A stretch of DNA of 64,000 nucleotides, taken from NCBI RefSeq assembly GCF_028816475.1, contig NZ_CP118247.1, positions 1,116,001 through 1,180,000 of the forward strand. Reading direction: 5' to 3'. Positions within the stretch are counted from its first letter, which is position 1; every line of letters starts with the position of its first letter. Positions 1 to 9,038 of the stretch are shown here, piece by piece. The position numbers and the translations under genes are program-made. This DNA comes from Devosia rhodophyticola (GTDB taxonomy: Bacteria; Pseudomonadota; Alphaproteobacteria; Rhizobiales; Devosiaceae). A model generated the notes under the pieces. That model did no database searches. It was not told where the DNA came from and saw only the letters and a program-made list of their open reading frames with translations.

Positions 1-1363
1 AGACGATTTCCAGATAGGCGCTGAATTCAAGGTCCGTGACCTGCGAGGCAAAGCCTGCGATTTCCTGGCGCTTACAGGCCACGAACATTGACTGCAACGT
101 CGGTTCGAAAATACGCGGGATCATTTCGCCATCTTCAAAGGCGTTGACCGCCGAGGCCCAGTCAGCGGGCAGCTTTGGCAGCCGTTCGGAATAGGCGCGA
201 CCGGCAAAGGGTTTGGGTGGCTTCAATTCATCCTGAATACCGACCAGCGCCGCGCCCAAAATACCGGCCAACACCAGATAAGGATTGGCGTCGGCCCCCG
301 AGACGCGATGTTCAATGCGCCGGGCCGCCGGATTGCCGCCGGGGATACGTACGGCAGTGGTGCGATTTTCATAACCCCAGGATATGGCGCTTGGGGCGTG
401 GGTGTCGGGACGCAGCCGGCGATAGGAATTGAAATGGGGCGCGAACAGCAGGGTTGATTCAGCCATACCGCTCAGAAGCCCTGCCACGGCGTGATGCATG
501 ACCGGCGAGCCGGTATCGGTACCGTCGTTAAAGACATTGTTGCCCGATGCGTCATTGACGCTGAAATGGACGTGAAAACCATTGCCGGAGCGGGTGCCAT
601 AAGGCTTGGCCATGAAGGTGGCGACCAGCTTGTGCTTGCGCGCCACGCCTTTGACGATACGCTTGAACAGCACCGCATCGTCGGCTGCTTTGAGCAGATC
701 GGCGGTGTGAAGCATATTGATTTCAAACTGCCCGATGCCGTTTTCGGCGACTGCCGTATCGGCAGGCACATTCTGGGCCTGGCATTCAGCATAGACGTCG
801 CGGAAAAACTCGCCAAAATCCTCTAGCTCGTCCAGCGACAGGATAGCGTCTGAATCGAGACGCTTGCCGGTATAGGGAGAAATCGGCGGCACGGCAGAAT
901 CGGCGTTGGGATCGACCAGATAAAATTCGAGTTCGGTCGCAACTACCGGGGTCAACCCCAGTTCGGCATAACGCCGCCCGATCAGCGCCAGCGACTGGCG
1001 CGGATCACCATAAAATGGTTCGCCGGTTTCCTGAAACAACCACAGCGGGATCATCGCACTGGGGCGCGAGGTCCAGTTGATCGGCAGCGCGCCGCGCCCG
1101 GTCGGCGTACAGATACCATCGCTGTCGCCACCGACAAAGACCAGCGGATTGCCCACAATATCCTCGCCCCACACGTCAACGCCAACGATGGAAAGCGGCA
1201 TGCGGATGCCGCCATCGGCTATTCGTCGGGCCTGCTCGATGGGAATGCGCTTGCCGCGCATAATGCCGTTAAGGTCGCACACGCCGACGTGCATGACCTC
1301 GATCTCGGGTTTGTCGGCCAACCAGCTTACAAAATCTTCGTTGGTGTTCGAGTCTGCGCTCAT
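1..1363 (-). CDS. puuA: Gamma-glutamylputrescine synthetase-like protein (glutamine synthetase family), 3' end cut by window
   Basis: ATP-dependent ligase of the glutamine synthetase fold, probably joining glutamate to putrescine or another polyamine. Reading leftward from the ATG at 1363 the frame stays open to the window edge (about 454 residues), so only the last few residues are missing. Visible family motifs include the beta-grasp segment with DLNGIMRGKR near residue 35, the metal-binding stretch NGNGFHVHFSVND, and the ENRTTAVRIPG and RRIEHRVSGADANPYL segments of the active site. The neighbours are divergent: a PuuD-like glutamine amidotransferase and a PatD-like aldehyde dehydrogenase. 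That context favours a polyamine ligase over the nitrogen-assimilating GlnA. The substrate is inferred from family and context. Confidence 0.88.
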   Translation of the reverse strand, partial: MSADSNTNEDFVSWLADKPEIEVMHVGVCDLNGIMRGKRIPIEQARRIADGGIRMPLSIVGVDVWGEDIVGNPLVFVGGDSDGICTPTGRGALPINWTSRPSAMIPLWLFQETGEPFYGDPRQSLALIGRRYAELGLTPVVATELEFYLVDPNADSAVPPISPYTGKRLDSDAILSLDELEDFGEFFRDVYAECQAQNVPADTAVAENGIGQFEINMLHTADLLKAADDAVLFKRIVKGVARKHKLVATFMAKPYGTRSGNGFHVHFSVNDASGNNVFNDGTDTGSPVMHHAVAGLLSGMAESTLLFAPHFNSYRRLRPDTHAPSAISWGYENRTTAVRIPGGNPAARRIEHRVSGADANPYLVLAGILGAALVGIQDELKPPKPFAGRAYSERLPKLPADWASAVNAFEDGEMIPRIFEPTLQSMFVACKRQEIAGFASQVTDLEFSAYLEIV

Positions 1364-1506
1364 CAGGGATATTCTCGATTGCTCTTGTTTGGCCGGGGCG
1401 GGATACATAGCTAGAATTGAGAGAAAAAGGCGATAAATAAATCATGCGTAATCAGGCGGATCAGTGCACAGTGCAGCCGTTTCCTTGTTCCGGTAGAATC
1501 TAGACC

Positions 1507-2262
1507 ATGCCCATCAATAAGCCAATCATCGGCGTCATCGCCTGTACACGCTCCATTGAGGGGGAGCCAGCGCAGACGGTCAAGCTCCGCTATCTTGAAG
1601 GGGTGGCGCACCTTGCCGATGCCATTCCGCTGATTATTCCCAGCAACCAGCCTCAGGAAAATGCGACCAGCATTGTTGAACGGCTCGACGCGGTTTTGTT
1701 GACGGGTTCAAATTCCAACATTGATCCAACCCATTATGGCAGCCCGGTTCCCGGCCAGGTCCCGATCGACAAAGAACGCGACAGCTATTCGATTGCCCTG
1801 ATCAAGGCCGCCATGGCGGCGGGCAAGCCGGTTTTTGGCATTTGTCGCGGATTGCAGGAAATAAATGTGGCCATGGGCGGAACGCTCACGGATCTGCGTG
1901 TTACGGGCACAAACGCACCGCGCCACCATGCCCCGGATGGCGTCAGCATCGGCGAAATGTTCGGCCATTCCCATGAAATTGCCGTACGTCCCGACACGCC
2001 GCTTTTTGCGGCCACTGGCGCCGAAGCGCTCAAGGTCAATAGTGTGCATTTCCAGACCATTGATCGGCTGGGCGACAATCTTGAAGTCAACGCAACCGGT
2101 CCCGACGGGGTGATCGAGGCGATTTCGGGAACCGACACGAGAGCGCCGGTATTTGCGGTACAATGGCACCCCGAATGGCAGCCCGCCAACCGCCCCCATG
2201 ATGTCGCGTTCTGGCGTTATGTCGGGGAGACCGCCCGTAACCACGCGCCTGCGCGGGCATAA
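1507..2262 (+). CDS. puuD: Gamma-glutamyl-gamma-aminobutyrate hydrolase-like class I glutamine amidotransferase (peptidase C26)
   Basis: Likely hydrolyses gamma-glutamyl-GABA to glutamate plus GABA in the gamma-glutamylated putrescine pathway. The 251-residue protein is the normal size for this family. The nucleophile is Cys113 in GICRGLQEIN, and the His221/Glu223 pair lies in QWHPEWQ. Together these complete the class I amidotransferase triad. It is divergent from the PuuA-like gene across a 143 bp gap that should hold both promoters. It is followed 29 bp later by the aldehyde dehydrogenase, so those two are probably co-transcribed. I see no strong Shine-Dalgarno in front of the ATG. The exact substrate is inferred. 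Confidence 0.85.
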   Translation: MPINKPIIGVIACTRSIEGEPAQTVKLRYLEGVAHLADAIPLIIPSNQPQENATSIVERLDAVLLTGSNSNIDPTHYGSPVPGQVPIDKERDSYSIALIKAAMAAGKPVFGICRGLQEINVAMGGTLTDLRVTGTNAPRHHAPDGVSIGEMFGHSHEIAVRPDTPLFAATGAEALKVNSVHFQTIDRLGDNLEVNATGPDGVIEAISGTDTRAPVFAVQWHPEWQPANRPHDVAFWRYVGETARNHAPARA

Positions 2263-2291
2263 ATTTTACGACTATGATCAGGAACTCGGCA

Positions 2292-3719
2292 ATGAATGAA
2301 TTTGGCACGCAGCTATTTATCGACGGCAAGTTTGTCGATGGGCAAGGCGGCATCGAAAAAGCCTATGAGCCGGCGCGCGGCAGCGTTTTGGCCGAAGTTG
2401 CCTCGGCTAGCGCCGACCAGATCGAACTGGCGGTCAATGCCGCCCAACGCGCTTACCAAAGTTGGTCGCGCACGACGCCACGCGAGCGCTCGGCAGCGCT
2501 TTTGGCCATCGCCTCTGCGATTGAAGCCAATGCCGATACGCTGGCCGCCGTTGAATCGCGCAATGCCGGCAAACCATTGCGTTTCGTCAAAGCGGGCGAG
2601 TTGGCCAATGTTGCCGACGTCTTCCGTTTTTACGCCACTGCCGTGCGCAACATGCCCGCCACGGCTTCGGGAAATTATCGCGCCGGTCTGACCAGCATGA
2701 TGCGGCGCGATGGCATTGGTGTTGTCGCCCAGATTGCGCCCTGGAATTACCCATTGCTGATGGCCGCCTGGAAAATCGCCCCTGCGATTGCGGCAGGCAA
2801 TGCCATTGTGATCAAACCCTCCGAATATACCCCGCTCAGCCTGTTGGCGCTGGCGCGAATATTTGCCGAAATATTGCCGCCCGGCGTCATCAATGTCGTG
2901 TGCGGCAGTGGCCTCGATGTTGGTCAGCCGCTGATCAGCCACGATCTGGTGCGCATGATTTCGCTGACCGGCGATGTGCGCACCGGGCGGGCGGTGCTGG
3001 CAGCCGCCGCGGGGCCTATGATCAAGCGCACTCACCTCGAACTGGGCGGCAAGGCCCCGGTTATCGTGTGTGCCGATGCCGATCTCGACAAGCTCGTGGC
3101 GACGCTGCGCGAAGCCAGTTTTTATAACGCCGGTCAGGACTGCACGGCGGCCTGTCGGATTTTTGCCGACAAGGCCATTGCCCAGAAATTGACGGACAAG
3201 CTGGAAACCATGGTCAAGAGTCTGGTCTATGGCGCGCCGGAGCGCGACGATGTGGAATTCGGGCCGTTGATCAGCGCGCGGCAATTGGAGCGGGTGACCG
3301 GGTTTGTTGATCGTGCCCGCAGCGCTGGCGGCGATGTCATGCAGGGCACCGCGACCGATGGCGACGGCTATTTCTTTGCCCCAACTTTGGTGGCCGCACC
3401 ATTTGAAGCGGAGATCGTGCAAAAAGAAGTGTTCGGACCCGTGGTTTCGATTACCCCGTTCGATACGCCCGAAACCGCTCTGAGCTGGGCCAATAGTTCC
3501 GAATATGGGCTTGGATCGTCGGTCTGGTCAGCGGATAGTCAACGCGCCATTCAATTGGCAAACAGCCTTGAATATGGTGTTACCTGGGTCAACACTCATG
3601 GCAATATGGCCACAGAAATGCCCCACGGCGGCATGAAAAATTCTGGCTATGGGTCGGATCTGTCGATGCAGTCGCTGCTTGATTACACTCAGGTGCGCCA
3701 TGTGATGTTGGCCTCCTGA
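2292..3719 (+). CDS. patD: Gamma-aminobutyraldehyde dehydrogenase (PatD-like NAD-dependent aldehyde dehydrogenase)
   Basis: Oxidises 4-aminobutyraldehyde (or its gamma-glutamyl form) to GABA. The 475-residue protein has the complete aldehyde dehydrogenase core: APWNYPL substrate/NAD segment, general base Glu250 in HLELGGKAP, nucleophile Cys284 in NAGQDCTAACR, and KEVFGPVVS. NAGQDCTAACR and the ending DYTQVRHVM closely resemble E. coli PatD as I recall it. The start at 2292 is chosen over an in-frame ATG at 2274 because AGGAA lies 7 bases ahead of it and 2274 has no ribosome site. PatD normally works on free aminobutyraldehyde while PuuA/PuuD use gamma-glutamylated intermediates, so this cluster mixes both routes. 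Confidence 0.87.
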   Translation: MNEFGTQLFIDGKFVDGQGGIEKAYEPARGSVLAEVASASADQIELAVNAAQRAYQSWSRTTPRERSAALLAIASAIEANADTLAAVESRNAGKPLRFVKAGELANVADVFRFYATAVRNMPATASGNYRAGLTSMMRRDGIGVVAQIAPWNYPLLMAAWKIAPAIAAGNAIVIKPSEYTPLSLLALARIFAEILPPGVINVVCGSGLDVGQPLISHDLVRMISLTGDVRTGRAVLAAAAGPMIKRTHLELGGKAPVIVCADADLDKLVATLREASFYNAGQDCTAACRIFADKAIAQKLTDKLETMVKSLVYGAPERDDVEFGPLISARQLERVTGFVDRARSAGGDVMQGTATDGDGYFFAPTLVAAPFEAEIVQKEVFGPVVSITPFDTPETALSWANSSEYGLGSSVWSADSQRAIQLANSLEYGVTWVNTHGNMATEMPHGGMKNSGYGSDLSMQSLLDYTQVRHVMLAS

Positions 3720-3726
3720 TATTGAT

Positions 3727-3753
3727 GCCCCGGCTCTCTGCGGCTGGGGCTTT
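3727..3753 (+). terminator. Terminator-like hairpin between patD and the convergent mscS gene
   Basis: GCCCCGGC pairs with GCTGGGGC (8 bp including one G-T pair) around an 8-base loop, followed by TTT. It lies in the 39 bp between the convergent stops and could serve both strands. Confidence 0.6.
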
Positions 3754-3758
3754 CCCGA

Positions 3759-6094
3759 TCAATTATTGGGATTGTCGAAATCGTCACCATCGGGCACGTC
3801 CGGTCCCCGATCCGCCGGTTTGCTGGCGGTGGCGGTGCGCTTTTTCCGTTTGGGCTTGGCAATGGCCGCCTGCGTCTCGTCGGTTGTTTCCGATTCGGCA
3901 ACAATGCGCATCGGCGGTGCCTTGCCCTTCTTGTCCTCACCAAAGTAGATGGTCTGGTGCGGGAACGGAATTTCGATGCCGCGCGCATCAAACACCGTTT
4001 TGAGAATGTCGTTGTAAGCGCGACGGGTTGCCCATTGCTTGCCCGGCAGCGTCATGATGCGGGTCCGCGCGACAACGGCATTGTCGCCAAACTCATTGAT
4101 GCCCATCCATTCGAGTTCCGCCGACGCCAGATTAGGTGCGACCTCGGGATTGGTTTTGAGTTCTTCGAAGGCATCAAACATGGCTTTTTTGACCTCGCTC
4201 ATATCCTCGCGATAGGCGACGCCCATGTCGCAAAGTGCATAGGCGAAGCCGCGCATGAAGTTTGAGACCGTATCGACCGAGGAGAATGGCACGATATGAT
4301 AGACCCCTTCGACATCGCGCAGGCTCGCTGAACGAATGGTCAGGCGTTCGACGCTGCCCGAAATGCCCGCGATACTGACCACATCACCTACGTCGATAGC
4401 CCCTTCGAGCTGGATGAAAATGCCTGTGATAATGTCCTGCACCAGCTTTTGCGCGCCAAAGCCGATGGCCAAGCCAATGACACCGGCAGACGCCAGAAGC
4501 GGGGCGATATCGATGCCGATTTCGGAGAGAATGAACATGGACGACATCACCACGATGGTGATCGAAAGGGCATTGCGCAACAATACGAGGAGTGTGCGTT
4601 CGCGCGCCTTGACCTTGGACGCGGGCCCGTCCTGCAGCCGATAATCGACCCAGGAGCTGATGGTCAGCCAAGCGCCAAAGGCAATCAGTGCCATGATGAT
4701 GACTGTCACTAGCGATCTGGCAAATCCCGCACCAACGTCGGTTTCAAGCCAGGCGCCAAGACTAAAGACACCGATGGCATCTAGCGCCGCGGCGGTCACC
4801 GCAACCAATACCAGCAACCGCAAGAATGTCAGGGCGCGCGGTACAAAGGCGTTGAGACGCTTTTCAAGCAGCGGCACCCGCTCCGACAAATTGGGCGGCA
4901 GCTTGACCCCACTCAGAATAAGGCGGTTGAGCAGACTGGCAACGATCAGGCCAAGCACTACTGCAACGATGATTTTGGCAGTCGCCAACAACATCGCCAT
5001 CATGACGGCAGCGGGCCAAAGCATGACCACGGCAAATAATATGATCAGATAGGTCAAGACCGGCACGTGCCAGCTGCGCACCATCAAGCGCTGGAAATCG
5101 CTGTCGAGCGCCTTGGTGTGGCGGGTCAACCAATCGGTAACGGATTCGCGCACCCGCAGCACCAGATTAAACAGCAGCGCCAGAACGATCAGATAACCCA
5201 GCGCCGAAACCGCCTGCCCGGCAACCCCTGATACTTCGCGCGTAAAAATCGGCACCAGCAGCAGTTGGCAAAATACAACGATGGAAACGGTTACCCGCAA
5301 CCAGCCGGTCAGCATGCGGGCCTGATTATCGTTGAGGGAAAGCGTGCGCAGGCCAGGTTGGCGGGGGCGAGTACGGCGCGCACAATCGCCTGAAATACCT
5401 CGACCACCAAAAAGGCATTGAGAAACAGGGAATGGGCAAATACCACCTGCCCCGCCTCGCCCAAAAGGCTGACCGCCACCACCGTGCCGCCGCCCCAGGC
5501 CAGCGCCACAAGCGCTATATTGGTCACCAGCAGGGTCACGACCGCAACAATCTTGGCGATCCAGCCGCCCGCAGCGGCGCGCCGCCCCAGCATGGCGCGA
5601 AAACCGTCGGTCAGATAACGCAGCACGAAAAACAGGCCATAGGTCAAGACGATCAGCACGCCGACCTGCAACAATTGGGCGCCAAGCGAAACATAATCAC
5701 CGCCCGCCAGGGCACCGAAAAACTGCGGTGCCTGGGCTATTTCTTCCCAAAGACTGCGCACGGATTGAGCCGCAGACTCGGCGGTGGACTGGGTAAATTC
5801 GGCAATCTGAGTGCCCAATCCTGCGCCAGGGGCGCTGGCAGCAGGTTCAGCTGTTTCGGCGGCGCCATTCGCATTGGCTTCCAACTCGTCGATGAGTTTC
5901 TGGCGCGCCGTGTCATCCTTGAGCACCTCAATCAAAAGCTTGAGCGAGCTTGGATCAGTGGCGGCTTCGGTTGAACTGGTACTGGGCAGACCGGGAATGA
6001 TTTGGGCCTGTGCCTGGGCGGGCGCATAAAGCGCCAACGCCCCTATCAATGCCATTAGCAACAACAGGGGGCGAAACTTGAAAAGCTCGAGCAT
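3759..6094 (-). pseudogene. Large MscS-family mechanosensitive channel, split by a one-base frameshift
   Basis: Inner-membrane channel that opens under osmotic downshock. The first part (6094 to about 5309) encodes a signal peptide ending ALYAPAQAQA, a low-complexity periplasmic stretch and several membrane segments. The second part (5315 to 3759) carries further membrane helices and the MscS core with GFGAQKLVQDIITGIFIQLEG. The parts lie in different frames. Inserting one C in the coding-strand run of five C (plus-strand G run 5363-5367) gives the continuous join VLAPRQPGLRTLSLNDNQARML and a 778-residue protein, a normal size for the YbiO-like large MscS class. Nothing else is damaged, so a sequencing error is as likely as a real mutation. 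The tail is charged and low in complexity. Confidence 0.82.
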
Positions 6095-6202
6095 AGGGCA
6101 ATCTGGTCCAGTTCAAAGCGGGCGCAAAACAGCGGCGCCAGAATCGACGCCCCGGAGGCAAACGTCAACAGCGGAGAAGGGATGCATAAAAATACCCATC
6201 AC

Positions 6203-7615
6203 CTAAATGGGCCGCAACGGATGCATGGTCTCGATGAACCCTGCAAGCGGGGACAGATCACGGCGCAACTGGCTTTCCGGCAGCCGTGGCACCAGCCGAC
6301 CCAGACGGTCCAGAACCTGATGGGCTAGTTGGCCAGTGTCCGTATCGGACCGCTCACAATCCTGCGCCGGCTTTACGCGATCAACTCCCGCGTTGGCGGC
6401 CAGCCGGTCCAGCAGCAAAACCCATCGGGCATAGTCGCCTGCCCGCTCAAAAAACGGAGGGCGATCCTGCTGGCCCCCAATATTGTCGGCGAGGACACAC
6501 TGGAACAGATTGCGCAAGAGCGGGGCCAGCTGTGCCAATATCTCGGCGACTTCGGCGCTGTCGGCCTGCCCCATATAGGCGCCGGACATTTCATCGGCAT
6601 AGCAGGCGGGTGAGCTCATTTCGACAATATCAGCGTCGCTGACCAACATCTGGCCGGCCACTTCAATGCAACTTTCCAGCCGCTCAGCTGCGGTGGGAAT
6701 GTCAGAGATCGACCCGACGCCGGTTCCAGCGTAAAGCGCCATTTCCGCGAATTGTCCGCTCATATTGCGTAGCGGCGAGTCGGTGCTGAAGCGATGGATC
6801 GGCCGGTCGCCTTCGGCGCCAATAATGCCATAGCCGGGATTATCCTGCTCGCTACGCGCTGCCGCTTCCAGCGCCGATTTGAGCACCCGCACCGCGGCTC
6901 CCGGCGGCCAGTTGACGTGGAACCGGGTGGTCAAACGCGTGTCGCCTGCCGCAGCGTCAAGCAGTGCCTGCTTGTGAAATGGATGGGCAAAGGATTCGCG
7001 GGTCGCCATGAGCGCTGTCCCCATCACCATGCCCTGCGCGCCGAGCGCCATTGCGCAGATCAGATCACGCCCCGTTGCCATTCCACCGGCCGCCGCCACA
7101 GGTACGTTTACTGCCTCGACCACCTCGGACAGCAACCGGTGCAGATGTTGGGTGCCGCGCACGTGGCCCCCGGCTTCCTGTCCCTGGGCGATAATGATAT
7201 CGGCGCCGGCCTCTGCGGCTGCAATGGCCTCGGCTGTTGATCCGATTTGGTAGACCACCTTTATCCCGGCCTTCTTGCAGCGCTCGATGACAGCGCGATC
7301 AATGTCCCAGAACAGGCCCACGGTCGGCACACCCAACCTGATGCAGGCATCGACCTGCGCCGTCAAAAGTCTCGGTTCGGTAGCTGCGGGGATGAGATTG
7401 ACGCCAAAATTGTTCACTCCCCGCTGGCGCAGATCGGCAATTTCCTGCTCGATCAGCGCCACCGGTTCGCGCACCATGCCCAAAAAACCAAAACCACCTG
7501 CTGCTGTTACGGCTGCAACCAGTTCTGAACGCGACACCCCGCCCATACCCGCCAGCACAATCGGCCACTGACAGCCAAGTGTTTGACATAAAAGATTATT
7601 GTGAAGTTGGGCCAT
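6203..7615 (-). CDS. Nitronate monooxygenase (2-nitropropane dioxygenase family) fused to a DUF6306-like C-terminal domain
   Basis: FMN-dependent oxidation of alkyl nitronates such as propionate 3-nitronate is the family reaction. Residues 1 to about 330 form the TIM barrel, with the N-terminal GCQWPIVLAGMGG, AQGQEAGGH near residue 150 and AAGGMATGRDL near 190. From about residue 340 a separate helical segment begins (SSPACYADEMSGAYMG) and runs to residue 470; it resembles the DUF6306 domain I recall attached to some nitronate monooxygenases. The ATG at 7615 is chosen because the family starts there; an upstream TTG at 7684 would add 23 unlike residues. The chromate transporter upstream is divergent. 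The domain name is from memory; the two-domain layout is visible. Confidence 0.8.
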   Translation of the reverse strand: MAQLHNNLLCQTLGCQWPIVLAGMGGVSRSELVAAVTAAGGFGFLGMVREPVALIEQEIADLRQRGVNNFGVNLIPAATEPRLLTAQVDACIRLGVPTVGLFWDIDRAVIERCKKAGIKVVYQIGSTAEAIAAAEAGADIIIAQGQEAGGHVRGTQHLHRLLSEVVEAVNVPVAAAGGMATGRDLICAMALGAQGMVMGTALMATRESFAHPFHKQALLDAAAGDTRLTTRFHVNWPPGAAVRVLKSALEAAARSEQDNPGYGIIGAEGDRPIHRFSTDSPLRNMSGQFAEMALYAGTGVGSISDIPTAAERLESCIEVAGQMLVSDADIVEMSSPACYADEMSGAYMGQADSAEVAEILAQLAPLLRNLFQCVLADNIGGQQDRPPFFERAGDYARWVLLLDRLAANAGVDRVKPAQDCERSDTDTGQLAHQVLDRLGRLVPRLPESQLRRDLSPLAGFIETMHPLRPI

Positions 7616-7757
7616 GAGCTGTTCAGCGTTGTTGTGAATGATGCGAAATGAAGTGAACCTACTCCAGCCCCGCCCCTTGGACAATCAGTGTGTCCTGTGA
7701 CGCGTTAGGCGGTTCCCGACAGTTAGGCAGTGCCCTTAGGCGTGACAGTGTCGTTGC

Positions 7758-9038
7758 ATGGCAATAAGAATCCATGCGGGGGAATCAATCACCACGCGGA
7801 AAGTTCGACAATTGAGCACCACTCAAAGCGAAGCATCAGCGCAATCCATCAGGGTCTCAGCATTGGACGTGTTGCTGGCATTTTTTCGTTTGGGGCTGAC
7901 CTCATTTGGCGGGCCGGTGGCACATCTGGGCTATTTTCGGCAGGAGTTTGTCGTCAAGCGCGGCTGGATTGATGAGCCAGGCTATGCCGACATCGTGGCG
8001 CTGTGCCAATTCTTGCCCGGTCCTGCCAGTTCGCAGGTCGGCTTTGCGCTTGGTTTGCGGCGCGCCGGGGCTTGGGGCGGGCTTGCGGCATGGGTGGGTT
8101 TTACCCTGCCGTCGGCCATCGCGCTGATCGCCTTTGCCTATGCCGCGTCTTTATTTGACGGCCCGGTTGGCGCCGCCATTCTGCACGGCCTCAAGCTTGT
8201 TGCGGTTGCCGTGGTGGCCCAAGCCGTCTGGGGCATGGCCAAAACGCTTTGCCCTGATCGGACGCGCGGCACGATTGGCGCTTTGGCGGCCATGTTGGTG
8301 CTGCTGGTCGGCGGTGCCTTTGGCCAGATTGCCGCAATCGTTCTCGGGGGCGCTGCCGGACTGGCGTTTCTGTCAAATCTCAAGGCCCCCGAAACCGGAC
8401 ATTTGGCGTTCCCGATTTCGCGCACCGTCGGTATCGTCGCGTTGGTGTTGTTTGCCATCCTGCTGCTCGGCTTGCCCCTTTTGGCCAGTATTGGCAGCGG
8501 TGGCGTCGGCCTTGCGCTTTTTGACGGGTTCTATCGATCCGGCGCGCTGGTTTTCGGCGGCGGCCATGTCGTGCTGCCGCTCTTGCAGGAGCAAGTGGTA
8601 CCCCAATTCATAGGGGCAGACTCCTTCCTGGCCGGTTATGGCGCGGCCCAAGCCGTTCCGGGTCCCCTGTTCACCTTCGCTGCCTATCTCGGGACGGTTA
8701 TTGGCAGCAACACGATTGGTCCGATCGCTGCCATTATCTGCCTGATCGCGATTTTCCTGCCCGGCCTGTTGCTGGTGGTGGGCGCGATGCCATTTTGGGA
8801 ACAGTTCCGCACTCTGCCCAAGGGCCGCGCCATCATGGCAGGCGCCAACGCCGCTGTTGTGGGCATTCTGGGGGCTGCGCTCTACGATCCGGTCTGGACC
8901 AGTGCTGTTATCGCGCCGGTTGATGTTGCGATTGCACTGGCTGGATTTGGCCTGCTGGTTCTTTGGAAAGCGCCGCCAACGCTGGTCGTGGGCGTCGTTC
9001 TTGTCATCAGCGTCCTCAGCGGGTTGATGCTGGGCTAA
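7758..9038 (+). CDS. chrA: Chromate transporter ChrA (CHR family, two-domain form)
   Basis: Inner-membrane transporter of the CHR superfamily, expected to export chromate. The 426-residue protein has the duplicated layout: an N-terminal CHR repeat with LTSFGGPVAHLGYFRQEF and CQFLPGPASSQ, and a C-terminal repeat with ALVFGGGHVVLPLLQ and AQAVPGPLFT. About ten hydrophobic segments are visible. No strong ribosome site precedes the ATG, and the first 38 residues are polar, so the true start may be further in. Its stop overlaps the convergent chaA stop by 4 bases. No chrB regulator is beside it. Chromate is the family substrate; the true ion is not proven by sequence. Confidence 0.88.
   Translation: MAIRIHAGESITTRKVRQLSTTQSEASAQSIRVSALDVLLAFFRLGLTSFGGPVAHLGYFRQEFVVKRGWIDEPGYADIVALCQFLPGPASSQVGFALGLRRAGAWGGLAAWVGFTLPSAIALIAFAYAASLFDGPVGAAILHGLKLVAVAVVAQAVWGMAKTLCPDRTRGTIGALAAMLVLLVGGAFGQIAAIVLGGAAGLAFLSNLKAPETGHLAFPISRTVGIVALVLFAILLLGLPLLASIGSGGVGLALFDGFYRSGALVFGGGHVVLPLLQEQVVPQFIGADSFLAGYGAAQAVPGPLFTFAAYLGTVIGSNTIGPIAAIICLIAIFLPGLLLVVGAMPFWEQFRTLPKGRAIMAGANAAVVGILGAALYDPVWTSAVIAPVDVAIALAGFGLLVLWKAPPTLVVGVVLVISVLSGLMLG

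Noticed and set aside
1465..1480. Tandem CAGTGCA repeat in the puuA-puuD gap
   Set aside because: Only two 7-base copies; too short to support a regulatory claim.
2313..3422. Open frame of 369 codons on the minus strand
   Set aside because: It is antisense to the clear aldehyde dehydrogenase, is rich in His/Gly/Arg without domains, and is a typical shadow of a GC-rich gene.
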